Below are positions 18,139 to 25,870 of a stretch of DNA of 58,269 nucleotides, piece by piece. The translations under genes and the position numbers were made by a program. How positions within the stretch are numbered: position 1 is the first letter of the stretch; the number at the start of each line of letters is the position of its first letter. Location: NCBI GenBank assembly GCA_016795145.1, contig JAEUII010000041.1, positions 1 through 58,269 on the forward strand. Reading direction: 5' to 3'. The stretch is from Planctomycetaceae bacterium. GTDB lineage: Bacteria > Planctomycetota > Planctomycetia > Planctomycetales > Planctomycetaceae. Below the pieces are notes generated by a model. The model saw only the letters and a list, made by a program, of their open reading frames with translations, made no database searches and was not told the origin of the DNA.

Positions 18139-19284
18139 TCAAGTTTGAACCAGATTGCTGGTCCAGGCACTGGCAATACCGTTCAGAATCACGGGCAGCC
18201 ACGCAGCCAGGTCTGGCGCAATCAGGCCGGTTCCGCCCAGTGCCAGGCAGGCCTGAGTCCCCGCGTAGGACACCCCCAAAACACCTGCGCACACGGCCAT
18301 GTTCGTGATCAAACTGTGCGACTCTTTCCGCATTACCAGCGGCAATGCCATGATGATGCTCAACACGCACAGGATCGGGCGAGTCATTCGTGAATGAAGT
18401 GCGAGACTCTGTCCTCGAACCGGAACGATTCCCGTCGACGGATTCTGGATCCGCTGAATCAACTGCCACGAAGACAGCAACTTCATATTGCGGCCACGGT
18501 TGTAGAGCTGATCGAAGCTGACTTCCGACGCAATGAAGACATCCTTCCCATTCTTCGAAGGCACAATTCGCTTTCGACCTTCCTCCGTCAGAACATCAGG
18601 ATCAAACGGACTCGTCAGATTCTCAAGCTTCCAGCCGGATCGAGTTCTCCCTTTGCCTTCCCAGGTGACAAAGCGAGCCTTCTCCGCTTTCAGTGTGTAG
18701 TTGGTCTGACTCAAAGTTGTCGCCGGCAGCGCGAAGGTTGCTCCGACGAGTGTCTGTGAATCGACCAGAATCTGATCGCCGGCAATGTGCATCAGGTAGT
18801 TCGAATAGTCGTAGACAGGTTCGACTTGCTGCACCTGAGCCATCTTGCTGCCTCGAGGTGTCTGAAGCTGAACCGCCAGCGATGGAATGATCAACTCCTG
18901 ATTGATGATCAAACCAAGGTTCAACAACACGGCCGCAATGATCAGTGGCTTTAGAAGTCGAAAAGCCGGAATACCAGCAGCAAGCAGAGGGAACGTTTCT
19001 GAGTTCTTGCGAAGCAATCCGAGCACTGTGATCACGGCAATCACGATCAGAATCGGCCCGGCCATTTCAAAGAACTCAAAGGCTCGATATCCGTAATACT
19101 CAATGATGCGGCGGAACAGCTCGAGCGTTTGCAGTTTCGTGGTTGCGGAAGCAGTGTTCTCCTGAAAGTCATCGATGTTCATGAACAAATCGATAACGAC
19201 AAAGAGACCGTAGGCCGCAATGAACAGCAGGAAAAACGTGTGGAGCAGTCGCCCCAGCAAATATCGGTCAAACGTCGTGAACAT
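18139..19284 (-). CDS. LptF/LptG-family permease
   Basis: A 381-residue YjgP/YjgQ-family membrane protein. It has the usual three N-terminal helices (LHTFFLLFIAAYGLFVVIDL, PILIVIAVITVLGLLRK, LKPLIIAAVLLNLGLIINQE), a periplasmic beta-jellyroll of about 180 residues, and C-terminal helices (PILCVLSIIMALPLVM and later). Such proteins form the membrane part of the LptB2FG machine that extracts lipopolysaccharide and delivers it to the outer membrane. Only one subunit gene is here; its partner must be elsewhere, so F and G cannot be told apart. The frame begins with an ATG (MFTTFDRYLLGRLL), typical for the family. Confidence 0.88.
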   Translation of the reverse strand: MFTTFDRYLLGRLLHTFFLLFIAAYGLFVVIDLFMNIDDFQENTASATTKLQTLELFRRIIEYYGYRAFEFFEMAGPILIVIAVITVLGLLRKNSETFPLLAAGIPAFRLLKPLIIAAVLLNLGLIINQELIIPSLAVQLQTPRGSKMAQVQQVEPVYDYSNYLMHIAGDQILVDSQTLVGATFALPATTLSQTNYTLKAEKARFVTWEGKGRTRSGWKLENLTSPFDPDVLTEEGRKRIVPSKNGKDVFIASEVSFDQLYNRGRNMKLLSSWQLIQRIQNPSTGIVPVRGQSLALHSRMTRPILCVLSIIMALPLVMRKESHSLITNMAVCAGVLGVSYAGTQACLALGGTGLIAPDLAAWLPVILNGIASAWTSNLVQT

Positions 19285-19491
19285 GCATCCGTGCTGTGTT
19301 CAGGCCCAGTCTTTCCCTGCGTTCTGGCCAAAATCGGCCAACTCGCCCACGGGCGGAATTACACCGGAACGAGGCAAAAAACGCAAGATGGGTTGAACCG
19401 CTGGCATTCCAATCCCTCGCTCACGCCGCGGGTTGGGAGAAATCGCCAGTCCGGCGGCTGGGCGCATTCGAACCTGAGCCCACTTGAACGA

Positions 19492-20169
19492 TTACCGTTT
19501 CATCCGCGACGCTCGAAAACCATATTCAACCGCAAACCAATCGGCGAACTGCTCACGCTTTCGGAATGACGTATTTCGATCGTCGTTGATATGGCCAATT
19601 TCGTGAATCAGGACGTTGTTCAAATAAAAGTCACGGATGGTGCTTTCCGTCCACACCAACCGCCAAAACTGACCGTCCTGCACCCATCGGCCGCCGTACA
19701 TTTCTGTTTCAATCCGCTGAGCCGGACGAGGAGCTCGGACGTACAGCTCTTCCAGAGACGCTTCAATTGGATAGAGGTAAACCGCGGTGCCCCACTGCAG
19801 ACCATAGCAGGGAAACAGTCGTCGCTTACGAGTCATCCGACTCAGCTGAACCACATCCAGTTTCTCTCGGTACTGAGCAGGCAGCTGCAGCACGCGCTCC
19901 CGAACATCATCGGGGGTCACGGGATGAATGTAATTTTGCCCGGGATTCTGAACAACGACGCGCAGTTCACTCTGAGTGATCTCTTCGCGATCCACGGGCT
20001 CGTGCCAAAGTTCGGGAGCATCAAATGTCCTGCCGATGGCTAGTCCATTGCCCCGATGCTGATGCGCGGAGGCTGGCTGCTGGCTTTGACGCCGGGATAC
20101 GGGGTTTCTGCGCGAAGGTCGGAGGCTGGAACGAGTACGCTGCTGCTGACCCGATGTTCTGCGACTCAT
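19492..20169 (-). CDS. Zincin-like metalloprotease domain protein
   Basis: A 225-residue protein with a disordered, very Arg/Gln-rich N-terminus (about 1-45) and a C-terminal domain with the zinc-protease motif HEIGH followed about 20 residues later by EQFADWFA, whose acidic residue could be the third ligand. It is otherwise unlike known families I can name. No signal peptide. The N-terminal basic stretch could bind nucleic acid or be simply disordered. It does not share an operon with tight spacing. A metallopeptidase role is inferred from the motif alone. Confidence 0.65.
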   Translation of the reverse strand: MSRRTSGQQQRTRSSLRPSRRNPVSRRQSQQPASAHQHRGNGLAIGRTFDAPELWHEPVDREEITQSELRVVVQNPGQNYIHPVTPDDVRERVLQLPAQYREKLDVVQLSRMTRKRRLFPCYGLQWGTAVYLYPIEASLEELYVRAPRPAQRIETEMYGGRWVQDGQFWRLVWTESTIRDFYLNNVLIHEIGHINDDRNTSFRKREQFADWFAVEYGFRASRMKR

Positions 20170-20778
20170 AACTCACCCATGTCTCGTTTCACGACACAGT
20201 GTCGTGGTTCGACGGGCATCCCTTCGTGATCAAAACTGGCTCGGTATTTCCCCTCTCGAGACCAGTCGCGCTCGGAAAACACTTCCGAGCCTGGAACGGT
20301 TTGGAGCCACGGTTCCTCAGGAGATTCCAAACCGCTCCATTCCCCGCCTGTCTTGGCGGCTGCTCAAGACTCTAGCGAGACGCAAACCCGAATCCAGATG
20401 AACAGAGTAAGTGGCTGAGCCCCTTGAACTTACGAAAATCGCAACTGTGATCGAACACCGCAAGCCGAGGTCGCTCTCTCGCTAAACCCAGGGCCTGCCT
20501 TGAGTTCCGCTGCTTGTCCCCGTGAGTACCGTCTATGAGGGCTTGTACACTACTCTTGTAAGTCGTTTGTGGCTCATAGCTTGCAGCCAATTTTGCTCGA
20601 ACAGGAAACATCTGTGAGCCAATTTGCAGGGCAAAAAATGCCGGAAGTACCCCAGTTCCCTGTTTCACATCCTGAAGCATCCCGGGATTTGACCGAACCG
20701 GCAAACCGCCATTTCGAGTCTTCGAATAAACTCCCCGGCTCGACTCCTGCCTGAATTCCTCATCGCTCCCTCCTCTGT
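20170..20778. other. 609-bp gene-free interval with two hairpins
   Basis: Between two divergent genes. It holds a perfect 8-bp hairpin, GCTCGGAA (20270-20277) with TTCCGAGC (20283-20290) around a 5-nt loop, and a wider inverted pair, CGGTTTGGA (20297-20305) with TCCAAACCG (20336-20344). A 161-residue minus-strand frame runs through the downstream gene start and has no family features, so I do not call it. Promoters for the flanking genes presumably lie here but I cannot place them. Confidence 0.5.
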
Positions 20779-21762
20779 TTGCCATCCGTGTCAGTGAAAA
20801 CGATGCTTCGAAACATCGCTGTCTCTCTGATGTTACTGGGCCATTGCCTCGTGCCAATGGTGCTCTGCGGATGCGGTGCGTCTATCCAACGACAGGGGAC
20901 TGAGCAGCTTCTTCTGTCTGACTCTGTTGATCAGGCGATTGACCAACTGGACCTTTCGGGACTTGCAGGTCGCCGTGTCTATCTCGACACGGAATACATG
21001 AAGACCTTCAAAGGCAACAACGTCTACATCAACTCCGATTACATCATCAGCGCCCTTCGTCAGAAGATGACAACAACAGGCTGTCAGATTGAAACGAACC
21101 GGACCGAAGCAGATTACATTCTTGAAGCCCGAGTCGGCGCGCTGGGGACTGACACGATGGAAGTCACGCTCGGCATTCCGTCCAGCAATGGCGTCGGAGC
21201 AGCGGCCTCAGCAATTACAGGTGCTGGCGCGGTTCCCGCAATTCCAGAGATCTCGTTCGGAAAGAAGAACGGCGTACTGGGCGTTTCGAAAGTCGTCGTG
21301 TTTGCCTACCACCGTGAAACGGGAGTTCCCGTCTGGCAGTCCGGTGCGGCGATTGCCCGAACCGACGCGCGAGACTCATGGATGTTCGGCATCGGCCCGC
21401 TGACTCGCGGCAGTGTTTACGATGGTGTGACGCTCGCGGGGAACAGGATCAATCCACCATTCGCAAAGACACCAAAGCAGAAACAGGTGAAGCCGCTCAG
21501 CATTGCGGACCGTCATCAGTATGTTCATCCGGCTGTGCTTGAACATCAGCTGGCAGAAGCAAAGGAACAGAAGGCACAGGTCGAGCAGGCAGGCCACGAG
21601 CAGTCGTCGGCAGATGCGTCTGCCGTTAACACTGCCGGGTCTGCGAAACTCGATGGTACGCCAGCTTCCGCCGCTCCGCCGTCTGCAGCGTCGCCACCTC
21701 CACCAGTTCCGCCGGCAGGAGCCCCGCCAACCGCAGCTCCTGTGGCGACTCCACCTAAATAA
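20779..21762 (+). CDS. DUF6655-like lipoprotein
   Basis: A 327-residue predicted lipoprotein. The signal sequence (LMLLGHCLVPMVLCGCG) ends in a lipobox whose modified Cys is in LCGC, anchoring the protein in a membrane. The body (TEQLLLSDSVDQAIDQLDLS, VYLDTEYM, YIISALRQKM, YILEARVGALGTD, TGVPVWQSG) matches a planctomycete family I remember as DUF6655, function unknown. The last 70 residues are an Ala/Pro-rich tail. The frame opens at a TTG (20779); a GTG at 20788 or the ATG at 20803 are equally possible, and none has a clear ribosome-binding site. The next gene begins 20 bp later on the same strand. Confidence 0.82.
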   Translation: MPSVSVKTMLRNIAVSLMLLGHCLVPMVLCGCGASIQRQGTEQLLLSDSVDQAIDQLDLSGLAGRRVYLDTEYMKTFKGNNVYINSDYIISALRQKMTTTGCQIETNRTEADYILEARVGALGTDTMEVTLGIPSSNGVGAAASAITGAGAVPAIPEISFGKKNGVLGVSKVVVFAYHRETGVPVWQSGAAIARTDARDSWMFGIGPLTRGSVYDGVTLAGNRINPPFAKTPKQKQVKPLSIADRHQYVHPAVLEHQLAEAKEQKAQVEQAGHEQSSADASAVNTAGSAKLDGTPASAAPPSAASPPPPVPPAGAPPTAAPVATPPK

Positions 21763-21782
21763 GTTCTAGTGCGAGGATTCCT

Positions 21783-22871
21783 GTGGGACAGTCGGTGAAC
21801 CGCATTGTGACCTTTGGGGAAATCATGGTTCGCATGGCGCCACCGGGCGTGCAGCGAATTCAGCAATCGCTTCCGGGAAAGCTGGATGTCACGTTTGCAG
21901 GTGCGGAAGCCAACGTAGCGGCATCACTCGCCATGCTCGGCAAGGAAGTGGAGTTCGTAACAGCGTTGCCTGAAGGACCGCTGACAGATTCCTGCATCGG
22001 AAACCTTCGCAGTGCTGGAATTGGAACGCGACACATTCGAATCTGTGATAACGGCCGGTTTGGGATCTTCTTTGTCGAGACGGGCGCGAACCAGCGACCA
22101 ACGCGAGTCTTCTACGATCGTGATTACAGTTCGATCAGCCTCTCTGGCCCAGGATCATTCGACTGGGATCAGATTCTCACCGGCGCCTCCTGGCTGCAAC
22201 TCACCGGGATCACCCCAGCACTTTCGAAATCTGCCGCGGACTTAACACTACAGGCCGCAAAACGAGCCCGCGAACTGGGCATTGGCGTGGCACTCGACTG
22301 CAACTTCCGAAGCAAACTGTGGCGATGGGACAACAGCCGCACTCCGCTCCAACTGGCTTCTGAAACACTCCGCCAGTTTCTTCCGTACGTGACGCTGTTG
22401 TTTGGCAATGAAGAAGACTATCGGCTGCTCGGCTTTGAATGCAGTCCGATCGCAGGCGAAAGCCATCAGGATCGATCCGTGCGTTTCGCGAAAGAAGTCC
22501 ATCGTCGGTTTCCGAACATTCAATACTTCGCGACGACCTTTCGTGAACAGGTCTCCGCAACTCACAACAACTGGAGCGGCCTGCTCTACGAAGCGCAGCG
22601 TGATGGAGTTTCCGTGGCTCCGCAGCGTGATGGAAAGATTGCTCCGTACGAAATCCGTCAGATCGTCGATCGAGTCGGCAGTGGAGACGCGTTCGATGCA
22701 GGAATCCTGCACGGACTGACTCAGCCAAACTTCGATCCTCAGTACACGATCGAATTCGCAACCGCCTCCAGCTGCCTGGCTCATTCCATCCCAGGCGACT
22801 GGAACTACGCCTCGCTCGCAGAGATTGAAGAACTCATGCACGGCAGCGGATCAGGCAGAGTTGTGCGGTGA
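21783..22871 (+). CDS. PfkB-family sugar kinase, 2-keto-3-deoxygluconate kinase type
   Basis: A 362-residue ribokinase-fold enzyme. The N-terminus (TFGEIMVRMAPPG, then FAGAEANVAASLAMLG) is typical of 2-dehydro-3-deoxygluconate kinases. Near the C-terminus is the catalytic and anion-hole motif DRVGSGDAFDAGILHG. It would phosphorylate KDG, or a related keto sugar, in the Entner-Doudoroff or uronate pathway. An insert of about 25 residues before the C-terminal half (IAPYEIRQIVDRV region) is common in the KDG kinase group. The GTG start follows AGGATTCC. No aldolase is adjacent, so the exact sugar is inference. It is probably co-transcribed with the upstream lipoprotein gene. Confidence 0.85.
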   Translation: MGQSVNRIVTFGEIMVRMAPPGVQRIQQSLPGKLDVTFAGAEANVAASLAMLGKEVEFVTALPEGPLTDSCIGNLRSAGIGTRHIRICDNGRFGIFFVETGANQRPTRVFYDRDYSSISLSGPGSFDWDQILTGASWLQLTGITPALSKSAADLTLQAAKRARELGIGVALDCNFRSKLWRWDNSRTPLQLASETLRQFLPYVTLLFGNEEDYRLLGFECSPIAGESHQDRSVRFAKEVHRRFPNIQYFATTFREQVSATHNNWSGLLYEAQRDGVSVAPQRDGKIAPYEIRQIVDRVGSGDAFDAGILHGLTQPNFDPQYTIEFATASSCLAHSIPGDWNYASLAEIEELMHGSGSGRVVR

Positions 22872-23205
22872 TTGGAGATTGGAGATTGGAGATGTCGCGG
22901 GCTTCAAAAATCCCCTCCCAGGCGAAGCCAGGGAGGGGTCGAGCGAGCGCCAGCAAGCTCGGGGGAGGGCTGCGCAAAACCGCTGGCGTGCCCCCCAAAT
23001 GCAACCCGGGTAGCACAGGCGAAGCCTGTGACGCGCAGCGGCCGGAAGCCCTTGGGCAAGCGCGGTGAGTCCATCGCACCCTGAATCGGCAATACCGCAC
23101 GCACCCCACAGCTTCCGGCGCCTGCGGCACACGCACTTCGTACGTGCTACCCAATTCTCTGCTCTGTCCTATTCGCGAAAATTCGCGTCGATTCGCAGTT
23201 CAAAA
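22872..23205. other. 334-bp gene-free interval with repeats
   Basis: It holds three short tandem ATTGGAG units (about 22871-22892, also present in complement near 3934-3948), a GC-rich inverted stretch (CCCCTCCC at about 22912 against GGGAGGGG at about 22931), and the third copy of the 145-bp family 1 palindrome. No gene is credible here. Confidence 0.6.
23008..23152. repeat. 145-bp dispersed palindromic element, family 1, copy C (inverted)
   Basis: On the complement it reads GGGTAGCACGTACGAAG at the start and GCCTGTGCTACCC at the end, exactly 145 bp like the copies at 857 and 1064, but inverted relative to them. It shows several compensating differences across the arms. It lies 53 bp beyond the stop of the DUF1501 gene read from the other strand. 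Confidence 0.85.
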
Positions 23206-24651
23206 CTATGTCGCAAACAGCTCTTTCACGGCCTTACCCTTGGCATCCTGTGTCACATAAAACGGTCGGCCTTCGATTTCGAAACCGGCTTGTGGGCTGA
23301 TGCCCATCGCGGTCATGATGGTGGCGTGAAGGTCTGAAATCGTGACAGGGTTTTCAACGGCAATCAATGGCCGAGTATCCGCGGTTTTGCCGTATACAAA
23401 TCCCTTCTTCATCCCGCCACCGAACATCACGACGCTGGTTCCGCCCGTGAAGTGACGATGCAGACCGAAGTGCTTCATCTCCGTCACACGTTCAACCTTC
23501 TCCGTCGCCTGATCCGCAGCTGTCGATCCCGGGACACCTTCGATCAACGCATCGCGACTGAACTCCGATGCGATGATCACAAGGGTTCGATCAAGTAGCC
23601 CTCGCAGCTCAAGGTCCTTGATCAGCTGCGCAATCGGTGCATCCATTTCTGAATGCATGCGAGTCAGAGTCTCGTGGCCGCTTGCGTGAGTATCCCAGTG
23701 AAGAAACGGAACGTATTCCGTGGTCACTTCAACAAAGCGAGCACCGGCTTCGACCAGTCGGCGAGCCAGCAGGCAGCCTCGCCCAAATCGGCTTGTGTCA
23801 TAGATCGAACGTGATGCTTCGGGCTCAAGACTGATGTCGAACGCATCACGATCTTTGGAACTCAGCAGGCGATACGCATTCTCCATCGAACGCAGCAGGG
23901 ACTCCTGCTGGTAATCACTGGCGAACTGCCGCTGCGGATTCTTGTCGAGAAGCCGCTTGAAGAGTTTCTGGCGATCTGTGAACCGTTCTGATGTCATCTT
24001 TCCCGGAGGGCGCACGGACTGAGCCGCTTCTTCCGGGAACGGAAGATTCATCGGACCAAACTCCGTGCCGAAGAAACCCGCAGTGGTGAAGGCTTTCAAC
24101 TCTTCACTCTCACCGACACCTTCCAGCCGCTGGCCAATATTGATGAACGCCGGGATCACAGGATTCCGCGGTCCCAGAATCTTCGCCATCCAGGAACCCA
24201 GGTGAGGACACGCAACTGTTTGAGGCGGAACATAGCCTGTGTGCCAATGATACTGATGGCGAGAATGCAGGATGCTGCCGAGGTCGGGCTGCACCGCTGA
24301 ACGAATCAGCGTCGCTCGGTCCATCACCGCTGCCGTTTTCTCCAGCCCTTCGCAGATCTGCAGCCCGGGAACCGCCGTGTCAATCGCCGGGAACGTGCTG
24401 AGCATATCGCTGACAGGCAAACCCGAGCGAAATGGTTCATAGTGTTTTGGATCAAAGGTATCCGGCGCGGCCATCCCGCCACCCATCCACAGCAGGATGC
24501 ACGCGTCGGCCGTCGGGGCTGGGTGCACAACGTCGGACAATTCACCGCGCAGTTCTCGCGGCGCCGATGCGGCCATTGCAGCACCAGCAGCCGCAGCCAT
24601 GGCCTTCAAGAATTCTCTTCGCTGTTCTTTTTCATCACACGATCGTGACAC
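23206..24651 (-). CDS. DUF1501 family exported protein
   Basis: A 481-residue DUF1501 protein with a twin-arginine-type leader (EQRREFLKAMAAAAGAAMAA). The open frame extends to 24948, but the GTG at 24651 (VSRSCDEKEQRREFLK) is chosen since GGGAG lies seven bases upstream and relatives begin the same way. Family blocks are CILLWMGGGMAAPDTFDPK, GRGCLLARRLVEAGARFVEV, LHWDTHASGHE, VIIASEFSRD, FGLHRHF and the C-terminal DLHATIMTAMGI. The two DUF1501 proteins of this window are quite different from each other. The reaction is unknown. The DUF1549/DUF1553 gene, its usual partner, lies 1.2 kb away on the other strand. Confidence 0.9.
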   Translation of the reverse strand: MSRSCDEKEQRREFLKAMAAAAGAAMAASAPRELRGELSDVVHPAPTADACILLWMGGGMAAPDTFDPKHYEPFRSGLPVSDMLSTFPAIDTAVPGLQICEGLEKTAAVMDRATLIRSAVQPDLGSILHSRHQYHWHTGYVPPQTVACPHLGSWMAKILGPRNPVIPAFINIGQRLEGVGESEELKAFTTAGFFGTEFGPMNLPFPEEAAQSVRPPGKMTSERFTDRQKLFKRLLDKNPQRQFASDYQQESLLRSMENAYRLLSSKDRDAFDISLEPEASRSIYDTSRFGRGCLLARRLVEAGARFVEVTTEYVPFLHWDTHASGHETLTRMHSEMDAPIAQLIKDLELRGLLDRTLVIIASEFSRDALIEGVPGSTAADQATEKVERVTEMKHFGLHRHFTGGTSVVMFGGGMKKGFVYGKTADTRPLIAVENPVTISDLHATIMTAMGISPQAGFEIEGRPFYVTQDAKGKAVKELFAT

Positions 24652-24898
24652 GACTCTGCTCCCGGTATTCTGGATTCTTAATCTGCCACACAGTGTAACG
24701 ATCAGTGACTTGCTCGAGCAAACAGTCCTGGAAAGCAATGTGGCTCGTCTCTCCGAGGCGAGATGCCCCACTGGTTGCGACTTGTGGCCACCAGTGGGGG
24801 GAATAATCTGGCTTTGGGGTTGAAGCAATCGGCGGTTTCTCGTGAGAATCCCGGCGTGGAAGAATGTTGGTTGCTGCTCTTCGGGACACGGATGGACC

Positions 24899-25588
24899 AT
24901 GAGGCGATTGTTCGATCTGCTGCTTGCGATTCCTGCTCTTCTGGTCATTGCTCCGGTCTTCGCGCTGGCTGGCCTGGCAATTCGGCTGTCGAGTCCCGGA
25001 CCGATCTTCTACCGCGCTGATCGTGTCGGTGTGAACGGTCAACGCTTCACGATGTACAAGATGCGAACGATGCACTGTCGGTCTGTCGCGGGCAGTTCGA
25101 TTACCGCCGCGAATGATTCACGCGTGTTCGCCGCCGGCAAAATCCTGCGAGCTTTCAAGATCGACGAACTGCCACAGTTGTGGAACATTGTGCGTGGCGA
25201 CATGTCCATCGTCGGGCCTCGTCCCGAAGCCCCGGACATTGTGGAACGCCATTACACCGCGGACTATCACAAGTCACTGCAGGTACGACCAGGCCTGACA
25301 AGTCCCGGAAGCGTCTTCTACTATACGCACGGGGAGCAGTTGCTGGCGGAAGGCGATGCGGAAGATTTTTACGTCGCCAAACTGCTGCCTCCCAAAATGG
25401 CGCTGGACCTCGACTATCTGGACCGAGCATCGATCCTCTCTGATCTCGGCGTGATCCTACAGACGGCCAGTGTTTTGGTTCAGAAGGCTCTGGGACGCAA
25501 GGAATTTCCATTGCCAACGATCCTGAGCCAAACTGCAACTTCAGCGACGACCGAGCAGGGAACGTCGACAGCCCGAACGGCCGCATGA
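24899..25588 (+). CDS. Bacterial sugar transferase (undecaprenyl-phosphate sugar-1-phosphate transferase)
   Basis: A 229-residue PF02397 protein: one N-terminal membrane segment (LFDLLLAIPALLVIAPVFALAG), then the catalytic region with SSPGPIFYRADRVG, FTMYKMRTM, DELPQLWNIVRGDMSIVG and PRPE. It is the short form, lacking the multi-helix N-terminus of WbaP. It would load the first sugar-phosphate on a lipid carrier for surface polysaccharide. The open frame starts earlier at 24842, but the ATG at 24899 gives the family N-terminus. No other polysaccharide genes are nearby, so it stands as an orphan gene. It is divergent from the DUF1501 gene. Confidence 0.92.
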   Translation: MRRLFDLLLAIPALLVIAPVFALAGLAIRLSSPGPIFYRADRVGVNGQRFTMYKMRTMHCRSVAGSSITAANDSRVFAAGKILRAFKIDELPQLWNIVRGDMSIVGPRPEAPDIVERHYTADYHKSLQVRPGLTSPGSVFYYTHGEQLLAEGDAEDFYVAKLLPPKMALDLDYLDRASILSDLGVILQTASVLVQKALGRKEFPLPTILSQTATSATTEQGTSTARTAA

Positions 25589-25613
25589 CAGGCCGTTGAC
25601 TCACCGCTGTATC

Positions 25614-25685
25614 ACAACCCGAAACGCCAGTGAGGGATAAAGCGGCAGAGATGACCAAAGAATCCCTCGCTGACGCAGCGGGTTG
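25614..25685. repeat. 72-bp imperfect palindrome, family 2, copy B
   Basis: It begins CAACCCGAAACGCCAGTGAG and ends TCCCTCGCTGACGCAGCGGG then TTG, matching the copy at 14991-15064 in both arms while the loop differs. It lies 26 bp beyond the sugar transferase stop codon. Confidence 0.8.
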
Positions 25686-25870
25686 AGATGGTTCAACCGG
25701 CCGCATAAGCGTTCGATGTGTTCTCATCGCTGCGACGAACCGGGATGGGAGTCAGAATTCGGGAAACAGTGGACCACGCTGAGCCAAACTCAGTACACTT
25801 TACGCGGTCATTCCTGCCTTCCGAAAACAGACTGACGTCTGCCTACCCACCTTCCCAAAAGAGGATTCGC

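Noticed and set aside
20372..20857. Minus-strand frame of 161 residues in the gap before the lipoprotein gene
   Set aside because: It overlaps the lipoprotein start, has no ribosome-binding site or recognisable domain, and looks like chance.
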